Both the position numbers and the translations under genes were made by a program. The notes beneath the pieces were generated by a model. It saw only the letters and a list, made by a program, of their open reading frames with translations. It made no database searches and was not told the origin of the DNA. Positions 7,898-14,053 of a stretch of 14,053 nucleotides of DNA are shown one piece after another (position 1 is the first letter of the stretch; each line of letters opens with the position of its first letter). This DNA comes from a bacterium (lineage in GTDB: Bacteria; Babelota; Babeliae; Babelales; Vermiphilaceae): the NCBI GenBank assembly GCA_021827875.1, contig JAKAUA010000059.1:1-14053 (forward strand), written 5' to 3'.

Positions 7898-8608
7898 GTG
7901 AAGAATCGTATATCAATTTTTGCCGCAGCATGCCTTTTATATATACCACTGATTGCCGCCAGTTATCATCAAGAGCGTTTAGCTCTCTTAAAAAACAAAG
8001 GGTTTAATCCTCAGGTGATTTATGACATTGGCGCCCATTATGGCAACTGGACAGCAGAGATTCAAAATGTTTTTAACCGCGCACAATTTTTTCTTTTTGA
8101 AGCCAATGACTATTATAAACCATGGTTACAACGGCTTAACGCACCCTGCTTTTTTGCTCTCTTGGGGAACCGTGAAGAATCGGTAACATTTTATACAAAT
8201 AACAGCAGTGGCGACAGTGTATTTCGTGAGCAAACTCATTATTATGCTGACGGGAGCTTCCGTGAAAATCTAGTTCCTATGACAACTCTGGATACCATTA
8301 TACAAAAGAATGGGTTACCATTACCTGATCTTATTAAAATGGACGTGCAAGGCGCAGAAAAGCTCATTATTAAAGGTGGGTTACCAATCGTGTGCAATGC
8401 GCATGTCATCATTCTAGAAGTAGGAATCTTAGAATATAACAAAGGTGCTCCGCTAATGCATGAAATGATGGTTCTTATGGATGAATTAGGATATTGTGTG
8501 TTGGACGTGCTCGAGTTGCATTATATTCCTACACGGGAGTTAATCCAGATAGATCTGCTCTTTGTAAAAAAAGGTTCACCATTAATTAAAAGTGGAATCT
8601 TGTGTTAA
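7898..8608 (+). CDS. FkbM-family methyltransferase with N-terminal signal peptide
   Basis: This is predicted to transfer a methyl group from S-adenosylmethionine, in this family typically to hydroxyls of sugars or natural products. The 236-residue protein starts with a signal-peptide-like segment: Lys2 and Arg4, a hydrophobic core at 6-20, and a small-residue cleavage site near 20-22 (IAAS). The methyltransferase fold follows: motif I DIGAHYGNW at 43-51, the acidic FEAN at 67-70, and the family signature IKMDVQGAE at 146-154. Length after the signal is normal for an FkbM domain. An exported SAM-dependent enzyme is odd because SAM is cytosolic; secretion into a host cell or use as a membrane anchor could explain it. 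It starts with GTG, 27 nt after metG, so it may be read from the same transcript. Its stop lies 4 bp from the stop of a convergent gene. Substrate unknown. Confidence 0.88.
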   Translation: MKNRISIFAAACLLYIPLIAASYHQERLALLKNKGFNPQVIYDIGAHYGNWTAEIQNVFNRAQFFLFEANDYYKPWLQRLNAPCFFALLGNREESVTFYTNNSSGDSVFREQTHYYADGSFRENLVPMTTLDTIIQKNGLPLPDLIKMDVQGAEKLIIKGGLPIVCNAHVIILEVGILEYNKGAPLMHEMMVLMDELGYCVLDVLELHYIPTRELIQIDLLFVKKGSPLIKSGILC

Positions 8609-8612
8609 GTAG

Positions 8613-9248
8613 CTATTCCGTATCCTCATTATTATCACAATCACTAGAATCGGTGGATTGGCTTGCTGAGTTACCTTGTATGCGTTGTATCTGCTGTTGG
8701 ATCAATGCTTGATTATGTAATATTGTTGTTGCTCTTGTACGTTTCTTATCCATGAAATAAGCGGTAGATAAGGTAATACCGGATGCTGCTAGGCTAACAA
8801 GAGCGGTTGATCCTAATCCCAAAAACAATACTATAGCCGTGGTAGGAGACGATAATTCAATCATTCCAAATGTGTTAGAAAAAAATCCTGCACCCCAAAG
8901 TGCGCCTGACCCTATGCCAACTTTTCCTGTTGTTTTACCTATGGCTGCAAAAGTTTCTGCTACTTTGTCATTGTAACAACAGTTTTCTTGTATTTTTGTT
9001 TTATATTCGTCTTCAATTTCATGCGAATAAATAAATGCTTGGTCAATAAAATCATAGCCACGTTGTCCTAGCTGTAGTGCTTGCAGATCACCATATTTTA
9101 TACGGTTGCGATTTTCTCTTGTGAGAGCGGTTATAGGTATGGCGCTATACGCTTGCATTGGGATTACAATATGTTCTTCATTGGCTATTAGCGCTGTAGC
9201 TACGATCATACATGATATAACTATCGATGTTTTAATGTGGCCAATCAT
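8613..9248 (-). CDS. Secreted protein with paired hydrophobic segments, copy A of a tandem pair
   Basis: I do not recognise this 211-residue protein. Residues 1-22 form a signal peptide with a cleavage site near ALIA/NE. A charged region of about 42-88 follows, then a Cys-Cys pair at 90-91. Two Gly/Ala-rich hydrophobic segments lie at about 107-129 and 136-164, and a basic stretch KKRTRA follows at 168-173. A Gln-rich helix comes next, and the C-terminus is an acidic, Ser/Asp-rich tail. The neighbouring minus-strand gene has the same plan and shares IKTS near the start, GDLQALQL (GDLEALQL in the other) and RA...NQA..QQ after the hydrophobic pair, so they arose by duplication. A hairpin inserted in a membrane with both ends on one side is plausible. 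The start has GGAGAGGAG at 9261-9253. Function unknown; a host-membrane-directed secreted protein is only a hypothesis. Confidence 0.82.
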   Translation of the reverse strand: MIGHIKTSIVISCMIVATALIANEEHIVIPMQAYSAIPITALTRENRNRIKYGDLQALQLGQRGYDFIDQAFIYSHEIEDEYKTKIQENCCYNDKVAETFAAIGKTTGKVGIGSGALWGAGFFSNTFGMIELSSPTTAIVLFLGLGSTALVSLAASGITLSTAYFMDKKRTRATTILHNQALIQQQIQRIQGNSASQSTDSSDCDNNEDTE

Positions 9249-9252
9249 ACAA

Positions 9253-9261
9253 CTCCTCTCC
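9253..9261 (-). promoter_or_regulatory. Ribosome binding site of secreted protein copy A
   Basis: GGAGAGGAG on the minus strand contains two overlapping Shine-Dalgarno cores, with 4 nt between its end and the ATG at 9248. It lies in the 37-bp gap after copy B, so copy A can be translated independently from a shared transcript. Confidence 0.6.
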
Positions 9262-9285
9262 TATTATTTTAACATGGAACAGCAA

Positions 9286-9948
9286 TTACACTAAATCCGA
9301 GCCGTCTATTTCACTATCATTAGCAGATTGATTTGCGTGAATAGATAGGGTGCCAGCTGCTTCTGCGCTTTCTACGTTTTCTTTAACCTCTAAATATTGT
9401 TGAAGCTCTGCTTGATTTTGTACAATTTTTTCTGCTCTTCCACGTTTACATTTTATATATGCATAACGCAGTGGCCACACGGCTGTCTGGCACAATGCGC
9501 CTCCTGCTGCACCTATAGGTATAATTCCAAGAAGCGCGGCCCCCATACTCACCCCAACATTATCCGACACAACGCCCGCTACGTTAAGGCCAAACCATGT
9601 GATAGCTGTGGCAAAACCAGTTGCTACGCCTACGCCTACGGTTAGTGGATATGGCGTGCACCATGTATAGCCACAGGTAGAATCACAGCTATCTGTATTC
9701 TCAGAGTCCTCTAACCACTTTTCGTTTCTCTTTTTAATTTGAGTAGAATACTGAGTTACTTCAGTGATGAAATCAGCGTTACGCGTTGTCAGTTGTAATG
9801 CCTCTAAATCACCATTTTGTATCTGCTTGCGAATGTCTTTTGTGAGACCTTTGTTATGCTGCAGTAAAGCTCTATATTCACTGGCTATTGCGGTAGTTGT
9901 TATCATATAACACACTAAAATTGCCGATGTCTTAATGTAACAAGTCAT
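9286..9948 (-). CDS. Secreted protein with paired hydrophobic segments, copy B of a tandem pair
   Basis: This 220-residue paralogue of the gene just downstream on the same strand is not recognised. It has a signal peptide at 1-22 (TTTAIA/SE) and a charged helical region at about 33-82 with NGDLEALQL at 45-53. A small Cys cluster (Cys88, Cys92, Cys97) precedes two Gly/Ala-rich hydrophobic segments at about 101-127 and 132-156. A basic KCKRGRA turn at 166-172, a Gln-rich helix (NQAELQQYL) and an acidic C-terminus follow. Cys residues after an export signal suggest disulfides or metal binding outside the cytoplasm. It is probably first of a two-gene transcript; AAAAGGAAAA upstream of the ATG is the ribosome site. 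Compared with copy A, the start, the GDLxALQL block and the post-hydrophobic helix are conserved while the hydrophobic part has diverged. Confidence 0.82.
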   Translation of the reverse strand: MTCYIKTSAILVCYMITTTAIASEYRALLQHNKGLTKDIRKQIQNGDLEALQLTTRNADFITEVTQYSTQIKKRNEKWLEDSENTDSCDSTCGYTWCTPYPLTVGVGVATGFATAITWFGLNVAGVVSDNVGVSMGAALLGIIPIGAAGGALCQTAVWPLRYAYIKCKRGRAEKIVQNQAELQQYLEVKENVESAEAAGTLSIHANQSANDSEIDGSDLV

Positions 9949-9964
9949 AAATTTTCCTTTTGTA

Positions 9965-9983
9965 CTTGATCAATGTGTTCAAG
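9965..9983. promoter_or_regulatory. Imperfect dyad upstream of the secreted pair
   Basis: CTTGATCA and TGTTCAAG face each other around a 3-nt centre, with one mismatch in eight. The dyad lies 17-35 nt before the ATG at 9948, where an operator or leader hairpin could control the two secreted proteins. Dyads of this size also arise by chance in AT-rich DNA, so this is tentative. No convincing -35/-10 pair is visible in the 83-bp gap 9949-10031. Confidence 0.2.
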
Positions 9984-10031
9984 CCCTTTGTAATTAGAGT
10001 TGGCCTAGCATACCATTATTTAATCTGGTAG

Positions 10032-10733
10032 TTAAGCAGCGGCGTTTGCTGCTTTGTTATTTAGTAATTCTGTGAGGAATTCTTGTAGCTCATTTTTGGA
10101 GAAGAATGCTATGATTTCATCGGTGAGATAAGGCTGTAATTGTTTTGTATCGACCTCATATCGCTTGAAAAACATAAGTATTTCAAAAAAATCTTCAGGT
10201 GGGATGATATTTGATTTGAGATGAAAATAAATTTCATCTTTTTCACCCCAAGAATGTCCTGCGTTATTGAAGCTATCAATCCAATTGAAAAATGCAGATG
10301 CATCAGGCTGAGTATAAAAGACCACCTCTTTGCAAGTAAGGCGATAGGGAGTGTGAGCAGGATCATCGCAGGCGAGATCCGGCTTGGCTTGAAATACTTT
10401 GGTGTATGGATAGAGCTTAAAATACTCACGATTCTGACTATTTACGAGCGGGGCAAAATAAAAAGACTCTATATCATACCTCTTACATAGGTATGCAATG
10501 TCGTACATATCTTGTTCTTCTAGGGGTTGTTCTTGAAAGAAAATGCGTATATCGTCTTCATGCTTTTCGCAATCAACTATACAGGGAATCTGGGTGATGA
10601 CGTCACAAAATAGAGCTTCATCTGTGAGACTGTAAAATTTTTGACGAGAAATAAGAAGAGAGCGTCGTGTTTTTTGATTAAATAATGTGGATAACATTTC
10701 TGTCCCTTGAATAGAAATATGGTAATAGTGCAT
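10032..10733 (-). CDS. Protein of two tandem copies of one unrecognised domain
   Basis: I do not recognise this 233-residue protein. It lacks a signal peptide and membrane spans and should be soluble. It consists of two copies of a ~72-residue unit, about residues 28-99 and 134-205, which align without a gap at an offset of 106. Examples are FY at 33-34 and 139-140, Asp38 and Asp144, DDI at 60-62 against DEI at 166-168, Asp75 and Asp181, and KRYDIE at 84-89 against KRYEVD at 190-195. Fold unknown; the periodic aromatics and acidic residues suggest a small alpha/beta protein-interaction or ligand-binding module. The second in-frame ATG at 10697 has AAGGGA five nt upstream and could be the true start (221 residues); the upstream ATG has only GAGG at 9 nt. 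A sigma70-like promoter lies just upstream. The Ala/Asn-rich end (KAANAAA) is unusual. Confidence 0.8.
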   Translation of the reverse strand: MHYYHISIQGTEMLSTLFNQKTRRSLLISRQKFYSLTDEALFCDVITQIPCIVDCEKHEDDIRIFFQEQPLEEQDMYDIAYLCKRYDIESFYFAPLVNSQNREYFKLYPYTKVFQAKPDLACDDPAHTPYRLTCKEVVFYTQPDASAFFNWIDSFNNAGHSWGEKDEIYFHLKSNIIPPEDFFEILMFFKRYEVDTKQLQPYLTDEIIAFFSKNELQEFLTELLNNKAANAAA

Positions 10734-10769
10734 TACTTATTGCCTCATTTCCATACCCTTTAAAAAAAT

Positions 10770-10797
10770 ATTGTATAGCTCTCCAGGCATAAGTCAA
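10770..10797 (-). promoter_or_regulatory. Sigma70-like promoter for the duplicated-domain gene
   Basis: On the minus strand, TTGACT (10797-10792) and TACAAT (10775-10770) are separated by 16 nt. This is the best -35/-10 pair in the window. Transcription would begin near 10763, about 30 nt before the first ATG and 66 nt before the second. It lies in the 143-bp divergent region shared with the GT4-like gene. Confidence 0.55.
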
Positions 10798-10800
10798 TTT

Positions 10801-10809
10801 TGTGATAAT
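10801..10809 (+). promoter_or_regulatory. Extended -10 promoter candidate for the glycosyltransferase pair
   Basis: TGTGATAAT is a TG-N extended -10 with a five-of-six match to TATAAT. There is no clear -35. Transcription would start near 10816, about 60 nt before the ATG at 10877. The element abuts the -35 of the divergent minus-strand promoter, so the two promoters would compete or be coregulated. Confidence 0.4.
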
Positions 10810-10829
10810 TTTAAAAATTTTTGTTACAG

Positions 10830-10860
10830 TCGTTTTTGAAACGAAACTTCAAATTTTGAA
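10830..10860. promoter_or_regulatory. Two adjacent perfect dyads in the leader of the glycosyltransferase pair
   Basis: TCGTTT/AAACGA (10830-10844, 3-nt centre) is followed by TTCAAA/TTTGAA (10848-10860, 1-nt centre). Both have six-base perfect arms and their centres are 17 nt apart. They lie between the predicted transcription start and the ribosome site, where a repressor dimer or an RNA structure could act. AT-richness makes chance occurrence possible. Confidence 0.25.
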
Positions 10861-10861
10861 A

Positions 10862-10868
10862 AAAGGGA
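10862..10868 (+). promoter_or_regulatory. Ribosome binding site deciding the GT4-like start
   Basis: AAAGGGA lies 8 nt before the ATG at 10877. It favours this start over a GTG 75 nt upstream in the same frame, which would put 25 extra residues before an otherwise standard signal peptide and would lie on top of the predicted -10 box. Confidence 0.65.
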
Positions 10869-10876
10869 TTTGTTGT

Positions 10877-12520
10877 ATGAAGCAATTGTTCAGAAGATTA
10901 GGCATAATGCTTATCTTTTCTATCTTAACTACATTTTCATATACTACGGCACATGCCGCAATAAAAATTGCATTTGTTATACAAGAGCTCTCTTTTCGTG
11001 GTATAGAAGTCGCCACTTTTGATTATGCACATTACAACGAGACATTGCTGGGCAATGAATCAATCATCATTAATTTTGATACAGAAACTGATAATGCGGT
11101 GCGAACAAAATTTACTACACGCTTTCCGGGTAAATTTTTTGACTGTGTTTCTATTGAAGAAATGGACATGGTTCTTGCACAAGAAAATGTGGATATTCTC
11201 TATTTTTTAAAACCCGGGCACAATGATGGCATAGTATCAAGAGTGTGCAAAAATGCCGTACATGCGGTATTCCCTACTGCAGAACCGCATGGCGATGCCT
11301 ATGCATTTGTTTCACGCTGGTTAACTGCGCAATTTCCTCAGTTAAATGCCCCCTACGTACCGCATATTGTGCAAGTTGCCGACTGCGACCAGGATTTGCG
11401 CGCAGAGCTCGGCATTCCCGCCGATGCTATCGTTTTTGGACGTTATGGCGGACAAGAGAGTTTTAATGTTCCAGCCGCCGTTAAGGCGGTAAAAGAAGTA
11501 GCAGCACAGCGGCCTGATATCTATTTTCTTTTTATGAATACTAAACAATTTTGCGATTTGCCCAATGTAATCTTTGTCCCGCAAACAACTGATGCGATCT
11601 ATAAAGCAAAATTTATTAACACATGCGATGCCATGTTGCATGCGCGCTGGCGTGGCGAAACATTTGGCCTTGCCTGCGGTGAATTTTCTTTAAAAAATAA
11701 ACCGATTATTACCTGGCTTGGCTCAAATGAACGCTCTCATATAGATATTCTTGGTAATGCCGGAATTTATTATTCGGGGAAAGATGATCTGGTTGATATA
11801 TTGCTCTATTTCAACAAAATGCCAAAAGTAACAGGTGGCATATATGCGAATGAATTTTCTCCCGCAGCAGTAATGAAAAAATTTAATGAAGTGTTCATTC
11901 AGCCGTTAATTGGAAATAAAAATAAGAAGAGAGTTGTGACGCTCGCATCTTTGCAAGAATATGCGCGTACTGGTGATGTTACTATAATCCCTAATGCATT
12001 GTGTATGAGTGATAGTGATCTACTTGCTACCTGTAGAGTGTTGAATGAAAGCGGACACCTTGTCTACATAGCAGGTAATGTAGTGCTCGCATTTAAAACG
12101 AATACCATTGTTGTGGATGCGCTGATACATGCAATGACAATTAGCCGCTTATATCATTTTAACTCATTATGTCCTGATCATGTAATTTTGCATGCAGAAC
12201 AAACAATTGGCCGCATGCTTTCTGATGTTAGCGTCGCTAACATTTTTGATCATATGTGTTCGGCAGATGCGCGCGCATCATTATATTATCATGTATGGGC
12301 GGGCCTGGCATTTTATGAGCGTGGTGATTATCGTCAGTCAGCAGCTATATTTGAAGAGCTTATTGCGCAAGGGCAGACTCATTGGCGCATCCTATGGTAC
12401 TGGGCGCAAGCGTTATACAAATTGAGTGATAAAAGGGTGGAGCAGGTCGTTTTGACTATTTTAAGAGATTATCCACAATGTGCAGTTGCGCAGAAGTTTA
12501 AAAAGTTAGTCTCTGCGTAA
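10877..12520 (+). CDS. Exported GT4-like glycosyltransferase with C-terminal TPR-like region
   Basis: This is predicted to transfer a sugar from an activated donor. From the ATG at 10877 it has 547 residues. A signal peptide fills 1-27 (Lys/Arg at 2-7, hydrophobic core 8-19, cleavage near AHA/AIK). The N-terminal Rossmann-like half begins with IKIAFVIQELSFRG at 29-42. The donor-binding half shows FGRYGGQESFN at 187-197, and a GT4-type E-x7-E motif has Glu261 and Glu269 in GETFGLACGE. Residues ~345-460 are unassigned. Residues ~466-535 form helical pairs resembling TPRs (GLAFYERGDYRQSAAIFEEL, then WYWAQALYKLSDK). GT4 enzymes normally work in the cytosol because donors are cytosolic, so the export signal is odd. 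It is 25 nt upstream of a second exported glycosyltransferase, so the two probably form an operon. Acceptor unknown; GT-B fold fairly secure, exact family less so. Confidence 0.85.
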   Translation: MKQLFRRLGIMLIFSILTTFSYTTAHAAIKIAFVIQELSFRGIEVATFDYAHYNETLLGNESIIINFDTETDNAVRTKFTTRFPGKFFDCVSIEEMDMVLAQENVDILYFLKPGHNDGIVSRVCKNAVHAVFPTAEPHGDAYAFVSRWLTAQFPQLNAPYVPHIVQVADCDQDLRAELGIPADAIVFGRYGGQESFNVPAAVKAVKEVAAQRPDIYFLFMNTKQFCDLPNVIFVPQTTDAIYKAKFINTCDAMLHARWRGETFGLACGEFSLKNKPIITWLGSNERSHIDILGNAGIYYSGKDDLVDILLYFNKMPKVTGGIYANEFSPAAVMKKFNEVFIQPLIGNKNKKRVVTLASLQEYARTGDVTIIPNALCMSDSDLLATCRVLNESGHLVYIAGNVVLAFKTNTIVVDALIHAMTISRLYHFNSLCPDHVILHAEQTIGRMLSDVSVANIFDHMCSADARASLYYHVWAGLAFYERGDYRQSAAIFEELIAQGQTHWRILWYWAQALYKLSDKRVEQVVLTILRDYPQCAVAQKFKKLVSA

Positions 12521-12545
12521 TTACTATGTAAAAGGGAAGAGAGTA

Positions 12546-13799
12546 ATGAGTAATGAAAGAATGATAACACTATTGCTATGTCTTATATCTGTTTTTTCGG
12601 GTGTTGTTGCCAGCAACAACAGAACTGCAACGGCCGATCCACTCTTAGTAGTAGTTATCATGGTAAAAAACGAAGAGCCGGTCATAGTAGAAAGCTTGGA
12701 AGGATATGTGAAGGGTGGCGTTGACGCATTCCTGGTATACGATACTGGTTCTACCGATAGAACAATTGAGCGTATTACTGATTATTTTAATAAAATAGGT
12801 ATTACACGTTTTGTTATAGAGCAAGAGCCATTTGTAGATTTTGCTTCTTCGCGTAATAGAGGGATTGCTTTGGCTGAACATCATTTCCCTAATGCAGGAT
12901 TTTTTATAATGCCGGATGCAGAATGGTATATACATGGCGTTGAAGAATTATTGCAATTTTGCAGACAAGCACTAATGAATGAACACTATAATCTGTTTTC
13001 AATAACTACTTATTATAAAGATGATAGCTCTCATTATGGAGTTCCACGTCTTTTCCGTACTAATGCATATATTAGATTTAAATATAGAGTGCATGAAATA
13101 CCTATTTCAGACAGGCCGACCTTCAAAGTTCCTGAATCAGTATGGATAGATCATAATCCATCAGCTTATGGTGATGAAAAAACGCATCGACGTATTGCGC
13201 GCGATATAGAATGGCTATTCCTAGAACATAAAGAAGATCCGGCTGATACACGCCCACTGTATTATTTGGGACAAGAATATACCGTATTAGGTGAATACCA
13301 TAAGGCAATAAAATATTTAAAAATGCGTAATCAGTTAGCCGATCAAGTAGGAGAAAAGCTCCCTGAAGAGCATTTTGTTGCGTTGTTGCGTATGGGGCAA
13401 ATGTATGAGCAGTTATTTTTTAAAGGAGAGGCTTCATGGCAAGATGCAGAGGATATGTTAATTCGTGCCGCGCTGTATCGCCCAAGTCGGTTAGAGCCAT
13501 TAATTCATCTTGCAAGTCATTATATGTATTGTAATGACCTTGTACGTGCCTATGTTTATCTTATACAAGCATGCAATGCGCCATATCCGAATAATGACGT
13601 ATTGTCTATTAATAAAGAGCTGTACGACTTTGATCGGTGGAATATTCTTGCAGGAGTTGCTGCACAATTAGGAAAATTATCAGAAGCTTATGATGCCGCA
13701 TGTATTGCATTAAATGTACATCCTGATGCTCCCATAGCGCGCGCGGTGAGTGCACATTGTAGACAAGAGTTTGAAAAGCAGCAACAGTATATGTCTTGA
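12546..13799 (+). CDS. Exported GT2-like glycosyltransferase with TPR-like repeats
   Basis: This is predicted to be a GT-A fold sugar transferase of the family 2 type. It has 417 residues with a signal-peptide-like N-terminus at about 1-23 (core ITLLLCLISVFSGVVA). The catalytic domain follows: VVVIMVKNEE at 35-44, the nucleotide-binding DTGSTDRT at 66-73, SRNRGIALA at 102-110, the DxD-like metal motif PDAEW at 123-127, and RVHE at 181-184, a conserved pair in this subgroup of SunS/TPR-type GT2 proteins. From about 234 the protein is helical with TPR-like units (YYLGQEYTVLGEYHKAIKYL at 239-258, then ~298-345 and ~365-395). TPRs in this subgroup may hold a protein acceptor. The start has AAAGGGAAGAGAG upstream. 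It follows the GT4-like gene by 25 nt, and its stop is 2 bp from the convergent gene. Export of a sugar-nucleotide-dependent enzyme is unusual, as with its neighbour. Confidence 0.87.
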   Translation: MSNERMITLLLCLISVFSGVVASNNRTATADPLLVVVIMVKNEEPVIVESLEGYVKGGVDAFLVYDTGSTDRTIERITDYFNKIGITRFVIEQEPFVDFASSRNRGIALAEHHFPNAGFFIMPDAEWYIHGVEELLQFCRQALMNEHYNLFSITTYYKDDSSHYGVPRLFRTNAYIRFKYRVHEIPISDRPTFKVPESVWIDHNPSAYGDEKTHRRIARDIEWLFLEHKEDPADTRPLYYLGQEYTVLGEYHKAIKYLKMRNQLADQVGEKLPEEHFVALLRMGQMYEQLFFKGEASWQDAEDMLIRAALYRPSRLEPLIHLASHYMYCNDLVRAYVYLIQACNAPYPNNDVLSINKELYDFDRWNILAGVAAQLGKLSEAYDAACIALNVHPDAPIARAVSAHCRQEFEKQQQYMS

Positions 13800-13801
13800 T
13801 A

Positions 13802-14053
13802 TTAATTATCTTTTTTCCAGAAGAAGAGCAGTCTGCCAGCATATTGTAGCCAGCTCTCTTGCATAGGTTCTTCGATAATTAAATTAAGTTCTTTGTACAG
13901 GTTATCCACACGTATTAGGACCGGCTCATTTTCATTATCGACACTTTCAATAAAACGTTTCTCAATGTTGGGTAATGGAGAAACTTTTATTTTCTGAGCA
14001 TTAAGGCCGCGCAATGCCGTGATAGCATGATTAAGCAATTGTTTTATTGTCTG
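13802..14053 (-). CDS. C-terminal part of an unrecognised gene, truncated by the window edge
   Basis: The frame is open from the right edge of the window to a TAA at 13804-13802. It contains no ATG; a TTG at 14038 is possible but has no ribosome site, and the five codons before it remain open (Gln-Thr-Ile-Lys-Gln), so the gene most likely continues beyond the window. The visible 83 residues include a short amphipathic start, a mixed charged middle (NIEKRFIESVDNENEP) and an aromatic/basic end (LLFFWKKDN). No family is recognised. It converges with the GT2-like gene with only 2 bp between the stops. Confidence 0.6.
   Translation of the reverse strand, partial: QTIKQLLNHAITALRGLNAQKIKVSPLPNIEKRFIESVDNENEPVLIRVDNLYKELNLIIEEPMQESWLQYAGRLLFFWKKDN

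Noticed and set aside
9106..9294. Plus-strand open frame opposite secreted protein copy A
   Set aside because: It is the complement of the signal peptide region of copy A, whose paralogy with copy B establishes the minus-strand reading.
10011..10030. TACCA/TGGTA inverted repeat after the duplicated-domain gene as a terminator
   Set aside because: Only a 5-bp stem with a 10-nt loop and no T run on the minus strand; not a convincing intrinsic terminator.
10802..10876. GTG start giving the GT4-like protein 25 more residues
   Set aside because: The extension precedes a standard signal peptide, has no ribosome site and overlaps the predicted -10 box; the ATG at 10877 has AAAGGGA at good spacing.
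11342..11641. 99-codon open frame on the minus strand inside the GT4-like gene
   Set aside because: Fully antisense to a well-supported coding region, no family resemblance and no ribosome site.
14036..14038. TTG as the true start of the right-edge gene
   Set aside because: The frame stays open to the window edge and no Shine-Dalgarno is visible, so a truncated gene is more likely.
1..14053. CRISPR arrays, tRNA or rRNA genes, insertion sequences
   Set aside because: No regularly spaced repeats, tRNA cloverleaf or rRNA-like segments, transposases or terminal inverted repeats were seen on either strand.

Overview
The window looks like a compact, AT-rich bacterial genome with a Gram-negative-type, probably host-associated lifestyle. 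Coding density is close to complete, neighbouring genes overlap by ATGA, and convergent genes sit 2-4 bp apart. A polyamine importer is followed by a methionyl-tRNA synthetase. After that come several proteins with Sec signal peptides, including glycosyltransferase-like and FkbM methyltransferase-like enzymes and unrecognised secreted hydrophobic proteins. This combination reminds me of Candidatus Dependentiae (TM6/Babeliae) or a similar protist-associated lineage. No marker gene here proves that, so the taxonomic guess is weak to moderate.

Layout. Bases 1-204 hold a slightly GC-richer edge segment of unknown nature, then an AT-rich leader with an extended -10 promoter candidate. 205-912 encodes an unrecognised His-rich polytopic membrane protein with an internal duplication. 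947-5855 is a potABCD-type spermidine/putrescine ABC importer: ATPase, two permeases, and two tandem paralogous substrate-binding proteins that seem membrane-anchored rather than lipidated. 5879-7870 is metG with a C-terminal tRNA-binding OB domain. 7898-8608 is an FkbM-type methyltransferase with a signal peptide and a GTG start.

The minus strand then carries two tandem paralogous secreted proteins with paired hydrophobic segments (9248-8613 and 9948-9286). It also carries a cytosolic-looking protein built from two copies of one domain (10733-10032). A divergent intergenic region (10734-10876) has a good minus-strand promoter, an extended -10 on the plus strand and two adjacent dyads. From it a plus-strand pair is read: a GT4-like glycosyltransferase with a C-terminal TPR-like region (10877-12520) and a GT2-like glycosyltransferase with TPR-like repeats (12546-13799), both with signal peptides. 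The right edge is the C-terminal part of an unrecognised minus-strand gene.

How it fits together. The left half supports scavenging of polyamines (or a related cation, since the binding pocket is altered) and translation. The right half is an accessory region of exported or envelope-directed proteins. The most unusual signal is three enzymes of normally cytosolic, nucleotide-donor-dependent families (SAM or sugar-nucleotide users) that all begin with export signals, next to duplicated secreted proteins with a membrane-hairpin architecture. A set of host-directed factors is one reading; this is inference.
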